Origin: Sulfobacillus benefaciens
GTDB taxonomy: Bacteria; Bacillota; Sulfobacillia; Sulfobacillales; Sulfobacillaceae
Length of the DNA: 64,000 bases
NCBI GenBank assembly: GCA_003023725.1
Contig: PXYT01000001.1
Span: 186,001 to 250,000, forward strand
Direction: 5' to 3'
Of the stretch, positions 1 through 8,551 are shown one piece after another. Positions within the stretch are counted from its first letter, which is position 1; each line of letters starts with the position of its first letter. The notes beneath the pieces are model-generated. The model was not told the origin of the DNA and searched no databases. It worked only from the letters and a program-made list of their open reading frames with translations. The position numbers and the translations under genes are program-made.

Positions 1-765
1 CGGCTTCACGGTTTGACCGGATTTCCCGACCTGTCGGGCCTTAGGCAGCCATCCGGCATCTACCACAGGCCGGGAGCAACTTACCACCCCACCGATAGCC
101 TCCGCGAGTTCTTCCGCCATGGGCAAATTGTCAGGACTTTCGATGCCACGTCCCACACTGATCAAAATATCGGCCTTGGTGATATCCACATCACCCTTTT
201 CCGGTTCAATGGTTTGCAAAATGTTCATAGCTTGGGAAATCTCCACGGACGTGACGGAAACTTCGGGATCCCCGGAGCCTGTGTCTATAGACCACGCGCC
301 AGGCACTACGGTAATGACGGCACCGGATTCGGGAAGGGCAATCTCCGCCATCAGTTTCCCAGCAAAGACCTGCGACGTCGCCACAACATCACGACCTTCA
401 ACCGTTAATTCGCTGCAATAGGCGACTAAGGGCAAAGACCTCCGAGCTGCCACTCCGGCCCCCAGATCCATCCCCATGGTGGTATTCGGTATCAAGGTCA
501 GAAAGGGTTGGTTGTCCTCCAAAATTTTGCTCAAAGCTTTTTCGTATGCTAACGGGTTGTACTGCGATAATTCCGGGTTGGAAACAGCTATACCCCGGTC
601 AACCGGAAGATGCCTCAGGTGGCTCTCGGCATCCGGGCCAAACCCTACCGCCACCGAAGACGTACCCAAAGTGTCGGCCAGTTCCCGTGCTTTAGCGACC
701 AGTTCCTTGCTGGAATCCGTAAAACCGGCTTCTCCATTTTCCATCACCATGAGTATGGGTCCCAC
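1..765 (-). CDS. etfA: Electron transfer flavoprotein alpha subunit (partial, 3' end outside window)
   Basis: The first 255 codons of an EtfA-like protein are visible; the C-terminal FAD-binding part lies beyond the left edge. I place the start at a GTG (763-765) because a GGAGG motif stands just upstream and the etfB stop is only 5 bp away. That gives an N-terminus GPILMVMENGEAGF, the usual EtfA opening. Visible family features are the early helix that counts through ELVAKARELAD and the later ADILISVGRGI stretch that precedes the FAD domain. EtfA pairs with EtfB to carry electrons between flavin and iron-sulfur enzymes. As the last gene of an sHdr operon, it probably accepts or donates electrons for the sHdr complex rather than serving fatty-acid oxidation; that role is inferred from context. 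Confidence 0.9.
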   Translation of the reverse strand, partial: MGPILMVMENGEAGFTDSSKELVAKARELADTLGTSSVAVGFGPDAESHLRHLPVDRGIAVSNPELSQYNPLAYEKALSKILEDNQPFLTLIPNTTMGMDLGAGVAARRSLPLVAYCSELTVEGRDVVATSQVFAGKLMAEIALPESGAVITVVPGAWSIDTGSGDPEVSVTSVEISQAMNILQTIEPEKGDVDITKADILISVGRGIESPDNLPMAEELAEAIGGVVSCSRPVVDAGWLPKARQVGKSGQTVKP

Positions 766-770
766 AATAT

Positions 771-1538
771 CTACCTCCTCAATAAGTTCCGTTCTTGAAG
801 AATCTCAATAATCCGTGAAGCCACTTCTTCGACGTCCCCGTCGATCATTTCGGCATGGCCGGATGCCACAGGCTTGTAAAAGCGACGCACAGCCAAGGTC
901 GGAACATCCGGAGACTCGGCTTCCACCTCTTCTATTTGCTGGGTCTTCGCCACCTGCCTCACCTTCGCGATAGACGCATAACGGGGTGGCTTCCGGGCTG
1001 CCTGAATACCAATGACTAGAGGTGTTGATGCCTCGATTTCCGCGACCAGCCCGCCGGCATATTCCTGGCGAAGAACCACTCCTTTGTCCTTCGAATGAAC
1101 CTCGGTGACAACAGAAGCATGCGGCCATCCCATAATGCCGGCAACCAGTCCCGGAACCTGCCCGTCGATATCGTCGATGGCCTGAACTCCGGACAAGACC
1201 AAGTCAAATGCCTGATCCCGGAGATAATCGGCGAAAATTTGCGCCCGCCTTCGATTAGTCAGGGACGGATCATAGTCGCCCACTAACTTCACCGCATGGT
1301 CGGCACCCTTGGCCAGTGCTGTAAAGAGAATGTTGTCACTATCCCCCGTATCGACGGTGACAGCTGTCACTTCGGCTCCAGACTCCTCCTTTATCAACAG
1401 CGCCTCTTCGAGGGCCTGGTCATCCCATTCACTGGGCACATAGGTCATTTCATCAAACAACACCTGACCCGAATCTTCGTCCAATGCGATGTCCTCCACC
1501 AAATCCGGAACGGATTTCATCAAAACCGCTATGCGCAT
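771..1538 (-). CDS. etfB: Electron transfer flavoprotein beta subunit
   Basis: This 255-residue protein has the normal EtfB length and fold signature: an N-terminal MRIAVLMKSVPD strand, an AMP/FAD-binding-type core with DTGDSDNILFTALAKGADHAV, and the VLSGVQAIDDIDGQVP loop. It would form a heterodimer with the EtfA encoded 5 bp downstream. It is the sixth gene of the sHdr operon, 24 bp after shdrB3, and has its own ribosome binding site (AGGAAGG). Association of etfAB with shdr genes is, to my knowledge, the mark of the type II sHdr arrangement. Identification as EtfB is secure; its redox partner is inferred from gene order. Confidence 0.93.
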   Translation of the reverse strand: MRIAVLMKSVPDLVEDIALDEDSGQVLFDEMTYVPSEWDDQALEEALLIKEESGAEVTAVTVDTGDSDNILFTALAKGADHAVKLVGDYDPSLTNRRRAQIFADYLRDQAFDLVLSGVQAIDDIDGQVPGLVAGIMGWPHASVVTEVHSKDKGVVLRQEYAGGLVAEIEASTPLVIGIQAARKPPRYASIAKVRQVAKTQQIEEVEAESPDVPTLAVRRFYKPVASGHAEMIDGDVEEVASRIIEILQERNLLRR

Positions 1539-1562
1539 AATCGTCCTTCCTCCTCGTCATCT

Positions 1563-2846
1563 CTAATTGGCCATCGCTAATGAATCGACAAGCCCCATCG
1601 AGTAAGCCAACAATTCCGCGATATCCATTACCGCCAGTTTTCCGGCATTGCCGGTAGACTTGACGGCATCTTCAAATCGGGGAACCTCGTAAGGGCAGGT
1701 CACGGCCAAAATTTCCGCTTCATATTCTACGGCCTCCCGGACCCTTCTTTCCGACAAACGTTCACTGGCGTAGTCCCTGGTAAAACTGTCGAGCCACATG
1801 CCCCCGCCTCCTCCTCCGCAGCAGTACGACGTTTCCCGGCAATGTCCCATTTCCACCAATTCCATACCCGGTAACGCGTTCAAGAGTCTCCGGGGGGCCT
1901 CGTACTCCCCGTTGTGGCGGCCCAAATAGCAAGGATCATGGAACGTCACGCGATAAGGAATTTCACGCGTAAACTGTATATCCCCCAGGTGCTCGGACAA
2001 ATATTGCGTGTAATGCTGAACGGGCCACTCTCCGCCATACTTGGGATATTCGTGAAGAAACGCGTTGTAGGCGTGCGGGTCAGTCACGACAATCTGGTTA
2101 AAAGAATATTTGGACAACATTTTGATGTTGTGCTCCGCAAGCATTTCAAAGAGCCCGTGCTCTCCCGCCATGCGCTGAGAATCTCCGGCACATTTCTCCT
2201 CGTTTCCCAATATGCCAAAATCGATATGGAGCGCATCAAAAATCCGCGCCAGTGCAGCCGACGCTTGTTTTCCGCGGGGATGATAGGATGGATAACATTC
2301 AACAAACCAGAGCACATCGACGGGCGCCTTTTTCTGCGACATGATGGGGATCGGCACTCCGGCCGATTTCGTCCACTCCACTCGTTTGCGGGGAGACTCT
2401 CCGATGGGATTTCCGTATCTGGCCGTGTTTTCAAACGCTGTGAGCAATTCCTCGGGAGCCTTGCCCTCCAACACCGCCTGTTCCCGAACGGCCGGCATGA
2501 TGTCTATCATATTAACTTCTTTCGGACAAACCCGAAGGCAGTTTCGGCATGTCGTACACAACCACAAATCAGGTGAGTCTATCAGGGAAATGCCCAGTTG
2601 TGTCCGGCGAAAAATTTTACGGGGAGAATAGTCCCCAACCGTATCGACAGGACAAACCCCGGTGCATTTGCCGCATTGGTAGCAATATCCAAGTGATTCA
2701 GCCCCCGGAATGGCGGTTATCTCCTCCAAGACCGATAAATCGTATTCCGATATGGCTCTGGGCTCGAACATCCGGTTCCAGGATCCTTTTAATTCGACCC
2801 CATCTACCACTGCCACGTCCAATTCAATGGCTTTTGCTTTTTGCAA
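1563..2846 (-). CDS. shdrB3: sHdrB3: fused HdrC-like ferredoxin and HdrB-like CCG protein
   Basis: A 427-residue fusion. Residues about 50-110 hold two [4Fe-4S] motifs, CYQCGKCTGVCP and CTTCRNCLRVCP, as in HdrC. The rest carries two CCG domains, as in HdrB/HdrD. The second CCG domain keeps the double cysteine (SYCCGGGGGG) and an upstream HDPCYLG, but its last motif reads TCPYEVP, so only one of the usual two cysteines is present. The first CCG domain is more degraded, with TDPHAYNAF where CPHC-type residues normally sit. Translation begins at a TTG with GGAGGG 8 bp upstream, inside the end of shdrH. In type II sHdr systems this fusion stands in for separate HdrC2 and HdrB2 subunits. Cytoplasmic; proposed role in oxidation of protein-bound sulfane sulfur. 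Confidence 0.9.
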   Translation of the reverse strand: MQKAKAIELDVAVVDGVELKGSWNRMFEPRAISEYDLSVLEEITAIPGAESLGYCYQCGKCTGVCPVDTVGDYSPRKIFRRTQLGISLIDSPDLWLCTTCRNCLRVCPKEVNMIDIMPAVREQAVLEGKAPEELLTAFENTARYGNPIGESPRKRVEWTKSAGVPIPIMSQKKAPVDVLWFVECYPSYHPRGKQASAALARIFDALHIDFGILGNEEKCAGDSQRMAGEHGLFEMLAEHNIKMLSKYSFNQIVVTDPHAYNAFLHEYPKYGGEWPVQHYTQYLSEHLGDIQFTREIPYRVTFHDPCYLGRHNGEYEAPRRLLNALPGMELVEMGHCRETSYCCGGGGGGMWLDSFTRDYASERLSERRVREAVEYEAEILAVTCPYEVPRFEDAVKSTGNAGKLAVMDIAELLAYSMGLVDSLAMAN

Positions 2847-3534
2847 CGGTATAACCCTCCCATCTTGAAATCCCTAAAAGGTTAGCCACCACTTTGGGAA
2901 AAGGGGGCAGGACCTGAGTAAATTCATCCGTCAAACGCCATGAAGACAGGGTAAAAAGATAGACCGCATACACCATCGCCAGAGCTACCGTATGGCGAAA
3001 CGGAGGCTCAATGAAAGAAGGACGACGCCATCCCTCGAGCACCTGCTCGGCAAAATGACCGGCTTGAAGGATCTGAGAATATAACAGGGGCGGCTCAACC
3101 GTTAAACAACCAGGATCCGTTACCACCAGCGCAATTGACCCTGTCTTAGTATCCGGGCGATACATCCAGCGCGACCACCAGACATAGTCTTCGGGAAAAG
3201 CATTGGCCAGCCAAAAGGTTCCCCATTCCCAAAGCCACGGTGAGGCGCCAAACCGTGACAAAATGTCAATGACCTCTTCTGGCCTCTTTTCCACCGCTTC
3301 CCGGATGGGAGCTTCAACTTCCCGCCATGTCTCTTTCTGTTCCGAATTGATTCGCGCCGTCGCAGGAACAACCCGCAGGGATTGTTCGGGATCGCGCAGA
3401 GCCATGAGAACAGATTGCGAGCGAAGAGTTAGTACCCGGTTCCAATGTTCACAATCGGCATTGGAGACCATTGATTCTGCCTTATCCAAAAATTCAGCCA
3501 TGGCCTCGGCATCAATCACCGGCGCGCTCATCAC
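2824..3534 (-). CDS. shdrH: sHdr operon hypothetical protein (sHdrH-like)
   Basis: A 236-residue soluble protein with no motif I recognise. It lies between hdrA and the hdrCB fusion, exactly where sulfur oxidisers carry the conserved 'hyp' gene of the hdrC1B1A-hyp-hdrC2B2 cluster. It is rich in Trp and Leu and has only two cysteines, so it is unlikely to bind a cluster alone. It begins at GTG (or the following ATG) overlapping the shdrA stop, and its 3' end overlaps shdrB3, which implies translational coupling on both sides. The symbol is assigned from position, not from a sequence motif. A structural or assembly role in the sHdr complex is the likeliest guess. Confidence 0.75.
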   Translation of the reverse strand: MMSAPVIDAEAMAEFLDKAESMVSNADCEHWNRVLTLRSQSVLMALRDPEQSLRVVPATARINSEQKETWREVEAPIREAVEKRPEEVIDILSRFGASPWLWEWGTFWLANAFPEDYVWWSRWMYRPDTKTGSIALVVTDPGCLTVEPPLLYSQILQAGHFAEQVLEGWRRPSFIEPPFRHTVALAMVYAVYLFTLSSWRLTDEFTQVLPPFPKVVANLLGISRWEGYTVAKSKSH

Positions 3535-4589
3535 ACCTGTAAAGTCAAGCGGTTTAAAACGCCAACGGCTTTCGCCGCTGCCGCCGCTCCCATCGAGACG
3601 GAATCTTCAATATCTTTGGGCCCCGCAGCCGCACCCGCTACAAATATTCCCGGAACTGGCGTGGAAACAGTGTTCAGCGGACCGCCGACCACTTGTAGGA
3701 AGCCATGTTCTTCCCGGGGAATCTGGAAAATGCGGGACATTTCTATGGTGCCTTTCGACGGTTCCATTCCCACGGACAAAATGACCAAATCCATCAAGAC
3801 TTCCATGGGACGGCCCATCGTGGTGTCTTCGCCTTTAACCAGCAATTTATCGCCTTTTTTGATGATTTCCGTCACAATTCCGCGAATGTAATTGACCTTA
3901 TATTCTTCCTGGGCCTTCCAGTAAATCTGGTCTTCCCAGAAGCCATACATCCGCATGTCAATGTAAAAGATGAAGACTTTGGAATTTGGCAGCATGCGCT
4001 TTATTTCGATAGACTGTTTGGAGGCAATACCACAACACACCTTGGAGCAGTATTTGTTGCCTATTTGACGGTCCCTGGACCCGACACACTGGATAAATGC
4101 GACCTTCTCAGGAGGCTGAGAGGTAGAAGGACGGACAACCTTTCCTTCCTTGAACATTTTTTCGGCATCGACCAGAGTAATTACGTCATCGTATTCGTAA
4201 TATCCGTACATCTGGGTTTCCCGCCCGGGATCAAAGTGTTGGAAACCCGTGGCCACAACAATAGCTCCGACCTCTTCCACAGTTTCGGTGCCATCACGGG
4301 ACAAGCTCACGTGAAAACTACCAAGTTCTCCCTCGCTGTTGACAATCCGAGTATTCATCCGGACATCCACCGCGGGGTTGTTTTGTACCGCATCCAGCAT
4401 GTGTTTCATGCTGTGCTCAGTTTCCTGCAAGTCTGGCGTCAACGTGGCATACGACGCATAAGGTGTTCCTCCCAGTTCCGCTTTGGCCTCAACCAATATA
4501 GCCCGTTTTCCCAGATCCGAGACCGTCCGGGCTGCTTCCAACCCGGCTGGTCCTGCTCCGACAATCAGTACTGTATCCGCCTTTGCCAT
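3531..4589 (-). CDS. shdrA: sHdrA: HdrA-like FAD and [4Fe-4S] subunit
   Basis: A 352-residue HdrA-type flavoprotein. The N-terminal FAD-binding loop VGAGPAGLEAA is at about residues 10-20. A four-cysteine cluster motif (CVGSRDR...YCSKVCC) lies near the middle, and a C-terminal PGIFVAGAAAGPKDIEDSV segment closes the FAD fold. I start at the ATG at 4589, which has AGGAG 8 bp upstream, rather than at the ATG 60 bases earlier. It is shorter than methanogen HdrA because the extra ferredoxin domains are absent, as is usual for the sulfur-oxidation form. It would be the electron-bifurcation-like or relay subunit at the core of the sHdr complex, encoded 41 bp after shdrB1 and overlapping shdrH. Confidence 0.92.
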   Translation of the reverse strand: MAKADTVLIVGAGPAGLEAARTVSDLGKRAILVEAKAELGGTPYASYATLTPDLQETEHSMKHMLDAVQNNPAVDVRMNTRIVNSEGELGSFHVSLSRDGTETVEEVGAIVVATGFQHFDPGRETQMYGYYEYDDVITLVDAEKMFKEGKVVRPSTSQPPEKVAFIQCVGSRDRQIGNKYCSKVCCGIASKQSIEIKRMLPNSKVFIFYIDMRMYGFWEDQIYWKAQEEYKVNYIRGIVTEIIKKGDKLLVKGEDTTMGRPMEVLMDLVILSVGMEPSKGTIEMSRIFQIPREEHGFLQVVGGPLNTVSTPVPGIFVAGAAAGPKDIEDSVSMGAAAAAKAVGVLNRLTLQV

Positions 4590-4630
4590 TGGATTCGATC
4601 TCCTGCCTTTCCGCTCTTTGTGGCCTGAAT

Positions 4631-5830
4631 TTAGAGCACGTGTTCCCACGTCAAATAGTCCATTTCACCCTGTTTCACTTTCTCCACATCAGACTGGAAT
4701 TCGGCCCAGGCCCGATCGACATCGATACCCATCTTTTCCAGCAGTGAGCGGTAGTCGACCGCGTGCCAGTGCAATTGGGTTACGCGAAAGGGATGAGCCC
4801 CCAGCGCCAAGGCTGCGAACTGAGATTCCGACATCACCGGCACCCCGACGTTCCGCCCATGGGCCTGAGCCGCGAACTGGCTCTTGTCCAGCGAGGTCAC
4901 ACACCCGGTATCATGCGTTAACACCACATCCGGATTGGCTTCTTGCTTCATCACTTCGATTTTCCGGAGGGTGGCAAAGCTGCGAGTAAAGTCACGTTGC
5001 ACCAATATATGCCGAAAGCCAAAACCACAGCAGTCATACCACGTAGAATAGTCGGCCACGTGAGCGCCAAGTGTCTGAACCACTCCAGTCACCGCTGCAG
5101 TCCGTTGTCCTCCGTAAATTTCAGGGTCGTAAATAGCATCGCCCGTTTGTAACTTGTAATAATGGCAGGCCGGGTGAACGGTAGCCGTGATTCCAGACAC
5201 ATCCAGCTGCCGCCGTTTGGCCAGTTCTTCCCGTACGGCGTACATCCATTCACTGTAGTGAACGATCTCCTCCGGCATCACGAATGGCCGGCCGAGCTTT
5301 TCAATGATACTCCGCACCTGACGGCGCAATTTGGCATCATGCACCAGTTCATGCCTGACTTCTTTGTAATGGCCAAAACTGGTTCCACAATGAATAAGCG
5401 GAAAGTACCCGGTTTCATAGGCTGCCGAAAAATTCCGCATGGCTACAGCTGCCTGCGCAGCTTGGTTGGATGTCGCCGACGCATAGTAATTCCAGGCTGT
5501 GCATGAGGTTTGGTCGCGCGGGTCGAAATAATCGTATCCCAGTACCCGGTTTAACCAAAAGATCGACGTGGAATAACCGGGTATGTGGCCGCATTGCCCA
5601 CAACTCTTATGGTGCCACGTGTGTTCCAGTGGAATCTTTTTCATTCGGCCGTATTTCGTCGGCGCCAGGTAGTAGGGCTCGGGTACCGGCTGAACAATCC
5701 ATTCTCCCTCGCGGCCTAATTCCCAGATGGCTTCACGCAGGTCTTCATCACGCACCGTCTCGGGATCGCGCTCAAATTTCCGCGAAGTTTCGACCTTGGT
5801 ACCGTTTACTGGAAGTTCCATGGATTCCAT
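4631..5830 (-). CDS. shdrB1: sHdrB1: HdrB-like CCG-domain subunit
   Basis: A 399-residue HdrB-type protein with two CCG regions. The N-terminal region has SCGQCGHIPGYSTS followed by TSCTAWNYY and IHCGTSFGH. The C-terminal region has HPACHYYK, then YDCCGFGFRH, then HDTGCVTSLD; the last motif has one cysteine where classical HdrB has CxxC. Such domains bind the noncubane [4Fe-4S] cluster that handles disulfides in methanogens. Here the substrate is probably sulfane sulfur on a carrier protein. The start at 5830 has AAGGAGGG at good spacing. It is the second gene of the operon, 38 bp after shdrC1. Confidence 0.9.
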   Translation of the reverse strand: MESMELPVNGTKVETSRKFERDPETVRDEDLREAIWELGREGEWIVQPVPEPYYLAPTKYGRMKKIPLEHTWHHKSCGQCGHIPGYSTSIFWLNRVLGYDYFDPRDQTSCTAWNYYASATSNQAAQAAVAMRNFSAAYETGYFPLIHCGTSFGHYKEVRHELVHDAKLRRQVRSIIEKLGRPFVMPEEIVHYSEWMYAVREELAKRRQLDVSGITATVHPACHYYKLQTGDAIYDPEIYGGQRTAAVTGVVQTLGAHVADYSTWYDCCGFGFRHILVQRDFTRSFATLRKIEVMKQEANPDVVLTHDTGCVTSLDKSQFAAQAHGRNVGVPVMSESQFAALALGAHPFRVTQLHWHAVDYRSLLEKMGIDVDRAWAEFQSDVEKVKQGEMDYLTWEHVL

Positions 5831-5868
5831 CTTCGTTTGCCCTCCTTATTTTGAATTTCTTAACACTG

Positions 5869-6555
5869 TTACTCACTCACAATGCCGCTTTCTTCCAAAG
5901 CATCGTCCATAATCTCCTCCATGATGTCGTGGAGGCCTTCGTCGAGCTCACCGATCATGTCAAGAGTGCCGGTCATTTTCCAAATTGCGTATAGCTCATG
6001 CATCGTCCGTTCTTCGACCTGCCACGACAAACCGGTGGTGTGCAGCGTCTCCGGCGGAAGCACACGCCGCCACACATCCAGATTCTCGGACACTTGTTTG
6101 ACTTGTGGTCCCCAGTCTGGAAAAGCATCCTCCTGCAGCATGTCCGGGGAAACCTGGGTACCGGTCGTCATAATTTTGTAAATAATCCGGGTATAGCCCG
6201 CCAAGGCCTCTTTGGTGGTTCGCAAGCCATTTTTCACCGCCACCTCTCGCATAATGGTTATAAGCCCGCCAGGGCTGTTTTGTCTGGGGCAGCGATTGCA
6301 AGAAAAACACTGGGAACAGTTCCACACATCGTCATTGAGTTGTTCGTAAAAGAGTTCTACATCTTCTCGGGCTAGAGTTTGGGTGATCTTTCGAGGAGAA
6401 AAATCATAAAACCGAGCGGAAGGACAGGCCGCTACACAGATCCCGCATTCATAACACCCGTACAAATACGTCTTATACCGTGAGTCCGCTTTCACCTCGT
6501 CAAACAGTCGCTGCTTTTCTTCCAACGCAACATCCCCATACCGATCAGAGGGCAT
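5869..6555 (-). CDS. shdrC1: sHdrC1: HdrC-like di-[4Fe-4S] ferredoxin subunit
   Basis: First gene of the operon, 228 residues. Two [4Fe-4S] motifs are visible: CYECGICVAACPSARF at about residues 34-49 and CSQCFSCNRCPRQ at about residues 79-91. The second lacks the standard CxxCxxCxxxC spacing, since its last two cysteines are separated by only two residues. The C-terminal half is helical and rich in acidic residues. HdrC passes electrons between HdrB and HdrA. The ATG follows AAGGAGG with ideal spacing. No other gene lies immediately upstream, so the operon promoter should be within 6556-6830, where a 13-bp repeat is present. Confidence 0.9.
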   Translation of the reverse strand: MPSDRYGDVALEEKQRLFDEVKADSRYKTYLYGCYECGICVAACPSARFYDFSPRKITQTLAREDVELFYEQLNDDVWNCSQCFSCNRCPRQNSPGGLITIMREVAVKNGLRTTKEALAGYTRIIYKIMTTGTQVSPDMLQEDAFPDWGPQVKQVSENLDVWRRVLPPETLHTTGLSWQVEERTMHELYAIWKMTGTLDMIGELDEGLHDIMEEIMDDALEESGIVSE

Positions 6556-6738
6556 TATCGTACCTCCTTAACCTGGATACCTGCGTAAATGCATACAAAA
6601 GTCACTTGCGGGCGTCACGCCTAAACTCTCCTTACAACCTCTATGTCCCCCGAGTCCTCAGTTGCCGGCCGACTCACGGACAATGCAGGATCCCCTTCGG
6701 ACGAGGTCCTATGCGAGGCGCCGACGAGACCGGATCCC

Positions 6739-6791
6739 ATATTTAAGTTGAGACCACCAGCATTCTTTTGGACCACGGATATTTAAGTTGA
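6739..6791. repeat. Two-copy 13-bp direct repeat upstream of the shdr operon
   Basis: ATATTTAAGTTGA occurs at 6739-6751 and again at 6779-6791, exactly 40 bp apart. On the shdr coding strand each copy reads TCAACTTAAATAT. The position, about 185-235 bp upstream of shdrC1, would suit a pair of regulator sites or tandem AT-rich promoter elements. The rest of the 6556-7120 gap shows no open gene; its right half (6900-7100) is strikingly AT-rich compared with the surrounding genes. Confidence 0.55.
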
Positions 6792-7120
6792 TGTGAGGCA
6801 AAAACATCATAATAAGCCTTTTCCCATGCTGTGTTGGTGATTTTCCAAATCAGAAAAGGCCAGGGAACACGGAGCGCCTGGGGTAGTCATGGCGATTACC
6901 CAACAATGTTGTTCCACTCCGACATCTCTCCTTTCCTAACACCTCTCACCTATGCCTTACTATCTAGTTATTTTGACTGTCTTAATGATATAGTGTTTAA
7001 GATAAAAATACAATCCATTATATTTTGTGAATTCAGTAACTTGATTTTTTTTATTGAAGTCGTTCACGTCTTAACCGTTGTTAGTCTTGCACATAACCAA
7101 AATTGAAAGGGGCGACGAAC

Positions 7121-7489
7121 ATGAAAGTTCTTGGTATTAGTTTATTGCGTCTCGATGAGTGGATTCCCGGGATATCTCAAACTTTGATTGAGGTTAATCA
7201 GGCTTTACGCAATATTAACCGAGGGAAAATGGATTTTTTACCTTATAGTAAACCGATTGGTTCTTTAGAGTGGTATATGGAAGCTCTCTTGACTCCCCAG
7301 GGGTCTAATCTACCACCAGCTGTCGGTCATTGGCAGATTCGTATTGCGCAAAGTGAGAACATGCCGGATATTGTTCTTCAGGGTAAGTCACGGGCTCAGG
7401 ATGAAAGGGGTCGACTCCTCTTCCACTGTGAAGGAACACACTGGCAGACACTCGCCTCGAAATGGCCCGACACCGAAGATGAGTTTTGA
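7121..7489 (+). CDS. Hypothetical protein (orphan small gene)
   Basis: A 122-residue protein I do not recognise. The ATG at 7121 has AAAGGGG upstream at suitable spacing, which supports translation. The sequence is soluble and mixed in character, with no cysteine pair, membrane segment or coiled coil, and it ends in an acidic tail (WPDTEDEF). It stands alone, divergent from the shdr operon and preceded by a very AT-rich stretch, so it could be horizontally acquired or a lineage-specific gene. No function is proposed. Confidence 0.55.
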   Translation: MKVLGISLLRLDEWIPGISQTLIEVNQALRNINRGKMDFLPYSKPIGSLEWYMEALLTPQGSNLPPAVGHWQIRIAQSENMPDIVLQGKSRAQDERGRLLFHCEGTHWQTLASKWPDTEDEF

Positions 7490-7993
7490 GACGGCGTGGC
7501 CTAATTCATGGTGTCCTCCGATGTCCGTCGCGTGCATTGACTCAGTCGTTTGGGCACGCGAGGCATCGATTGATACCTGAGTCTTCTTCCACGGCTGTCC
7601 GTGGTCCCCTTCGCGATGGGCGATGTCATGAACAATGCAATTCCCGAAATGATACGGCAGCAGCTGTCCCCTCACAGAGACTCATGAGAGGACAGCTGCC
7701 CATTACAGACTCAGCCGAAATATTGCCGGTGTCGCGTCCCGTCCTCCCATTACCTCTGGCGGACCGCCCTCACACAACCGGTACCCATCCCGTCCTTGCA
7801 GATTACAGAATCGGACGGCTGAAAATCCGGTTAGCGCCGTCCAACATCATGTGGCTCGCGTTGGCCTCCGGGGTGTCGAAATGGTATCAATTTGCCGGCC
7901 GCGTCCGTCACGCATCACCCGGATCCCGTGGACAGGTGAGCGAATCCCTTCAACCGCTCAACATTCGTTCCGGCCCGCAATCTCAATGCCGGT
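7490..7993. other. Gene-free stretch with one strong hairpin
   Basis: No open reading frame here has a ribosome binding site and protein-like composition. An open frame crosses most of it on the plus strand, but its translation is rich in Arg, Ser and Pro and looks like non-coding sequence. The one clear structure is an inverted repeat, 7660-7674 against 7685-7699 (GCAGCTGTCCCCTCA and its near-complement, one mismatch, 10-base loop). It has no T-run, so it is not a standard terminator. Confidence 0.4.
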
Positions 7994-8551
7994 TTAATCC
8001 ATCGCTGCGAACCATTCTCTTACCGTCATAACCTCGGCTTGCCGTGGAAAAACCTTTTCCATCAACACCCGGTGGACCCAGGGATCGTCATCCACACAAG
8101 CGTCCGACAGGACCAACAGGCGATAATCCAAGTCAGCTGCCTGCCTGAGAGTGGACAACACCACTCCGCTGGTTGAAATGCCGGTCAGCGTCAAATGCTC
8201 AATGTCCAGCGACCGCAACAATAATTCCAATCCACTTCCGGCGAAGGCACTGACGCGCCGTTTAACAACCACCAGTTCATTTTCCCGGGGGCCGACACCT
8301 GCCCAAATTTGGGTATTGGAGCTGGTCTCCTCCATTCTTCCACGTTCCTTAATGGCAGAAAAAGATTGATTCCGGGCACTGATATCAGGATAACCCGGCC
8401 GAAATGCCGTACGGACAAATATAACAGGCCACCTCATCTGACGGAACGCCTTCAAAGCCATTTGAATTGATGTTAAAGCAGCAGAACGCGCGTAGCGTTC
8501 CACAATGCCGTTTTGCACGTCCATTACCAACAAAGCGTGCTTCTCCGCCAC
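7994..8551 (-). CDS. Isochorismatase-fold hydrolase lacking the usual cysteine
   Basis: A 185-residue member of the isochorismatase-like superfamily. Asp11 (in LLVMDVQNGI) and Lys98 (VVVKRRVSAF) match two residues of the catalytic triad. At the third position, where cysteine hydrolases have GxxTxxCV, this protein reads GISTSGVV, so the nucleophile is missing. Such variants are common and poorly characterised. It starts at GTG with AAGGGG upstream. It stands alone on the minus strand. The substrate is unknown; a nicotinamidase or ureidoacrylate-type activity is not supported because the cysteine is absent. Confidence 0.8.
   Translation of the reverse strand: MAEKHALLVMDVQNGIVERYARSAALTSIQMALKAFRQMRWPVIFVRTAFRPGYPDISARNQSFSAIKERGRMEETSSNTQIWAGVGPRENELVVVKRRVSAFAGSGLELLLRSLDIEHLTLTGISTSGVVLSTLRQAADLDYRLLVLSDACVDDDPWVHRVLMEKVFPRQAEVMTVREWFAAMD

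Noticed and set aside
3705-4628. A 307-codon open frame antisense to shdrA
   Set aside because: It lies opposite a secure gene, has no ribosome binding site that fits, and its translation has no family pattern. It is a shadow of codon bias in the opposite strand.
7388-7675. A 95-codon minus-strand frame (residues such as GHHELGHAVSKL) that at first looked like a transposase remnant
   Set aside because: No DDE motif, no terminal repeats, and I could not name a transposase family that it matches. It also overlaps the 3' end of the orphan gene in the opposite strand.
7486-8031. A 181-codon plus-strand frame across the gap after the orphan gene
   Set aside because: Rich in Arg, Ser and Pro, no start signal, and it runs into the 3' end of the isochorismatase-fold gene on the other strand. 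No domain is visible.
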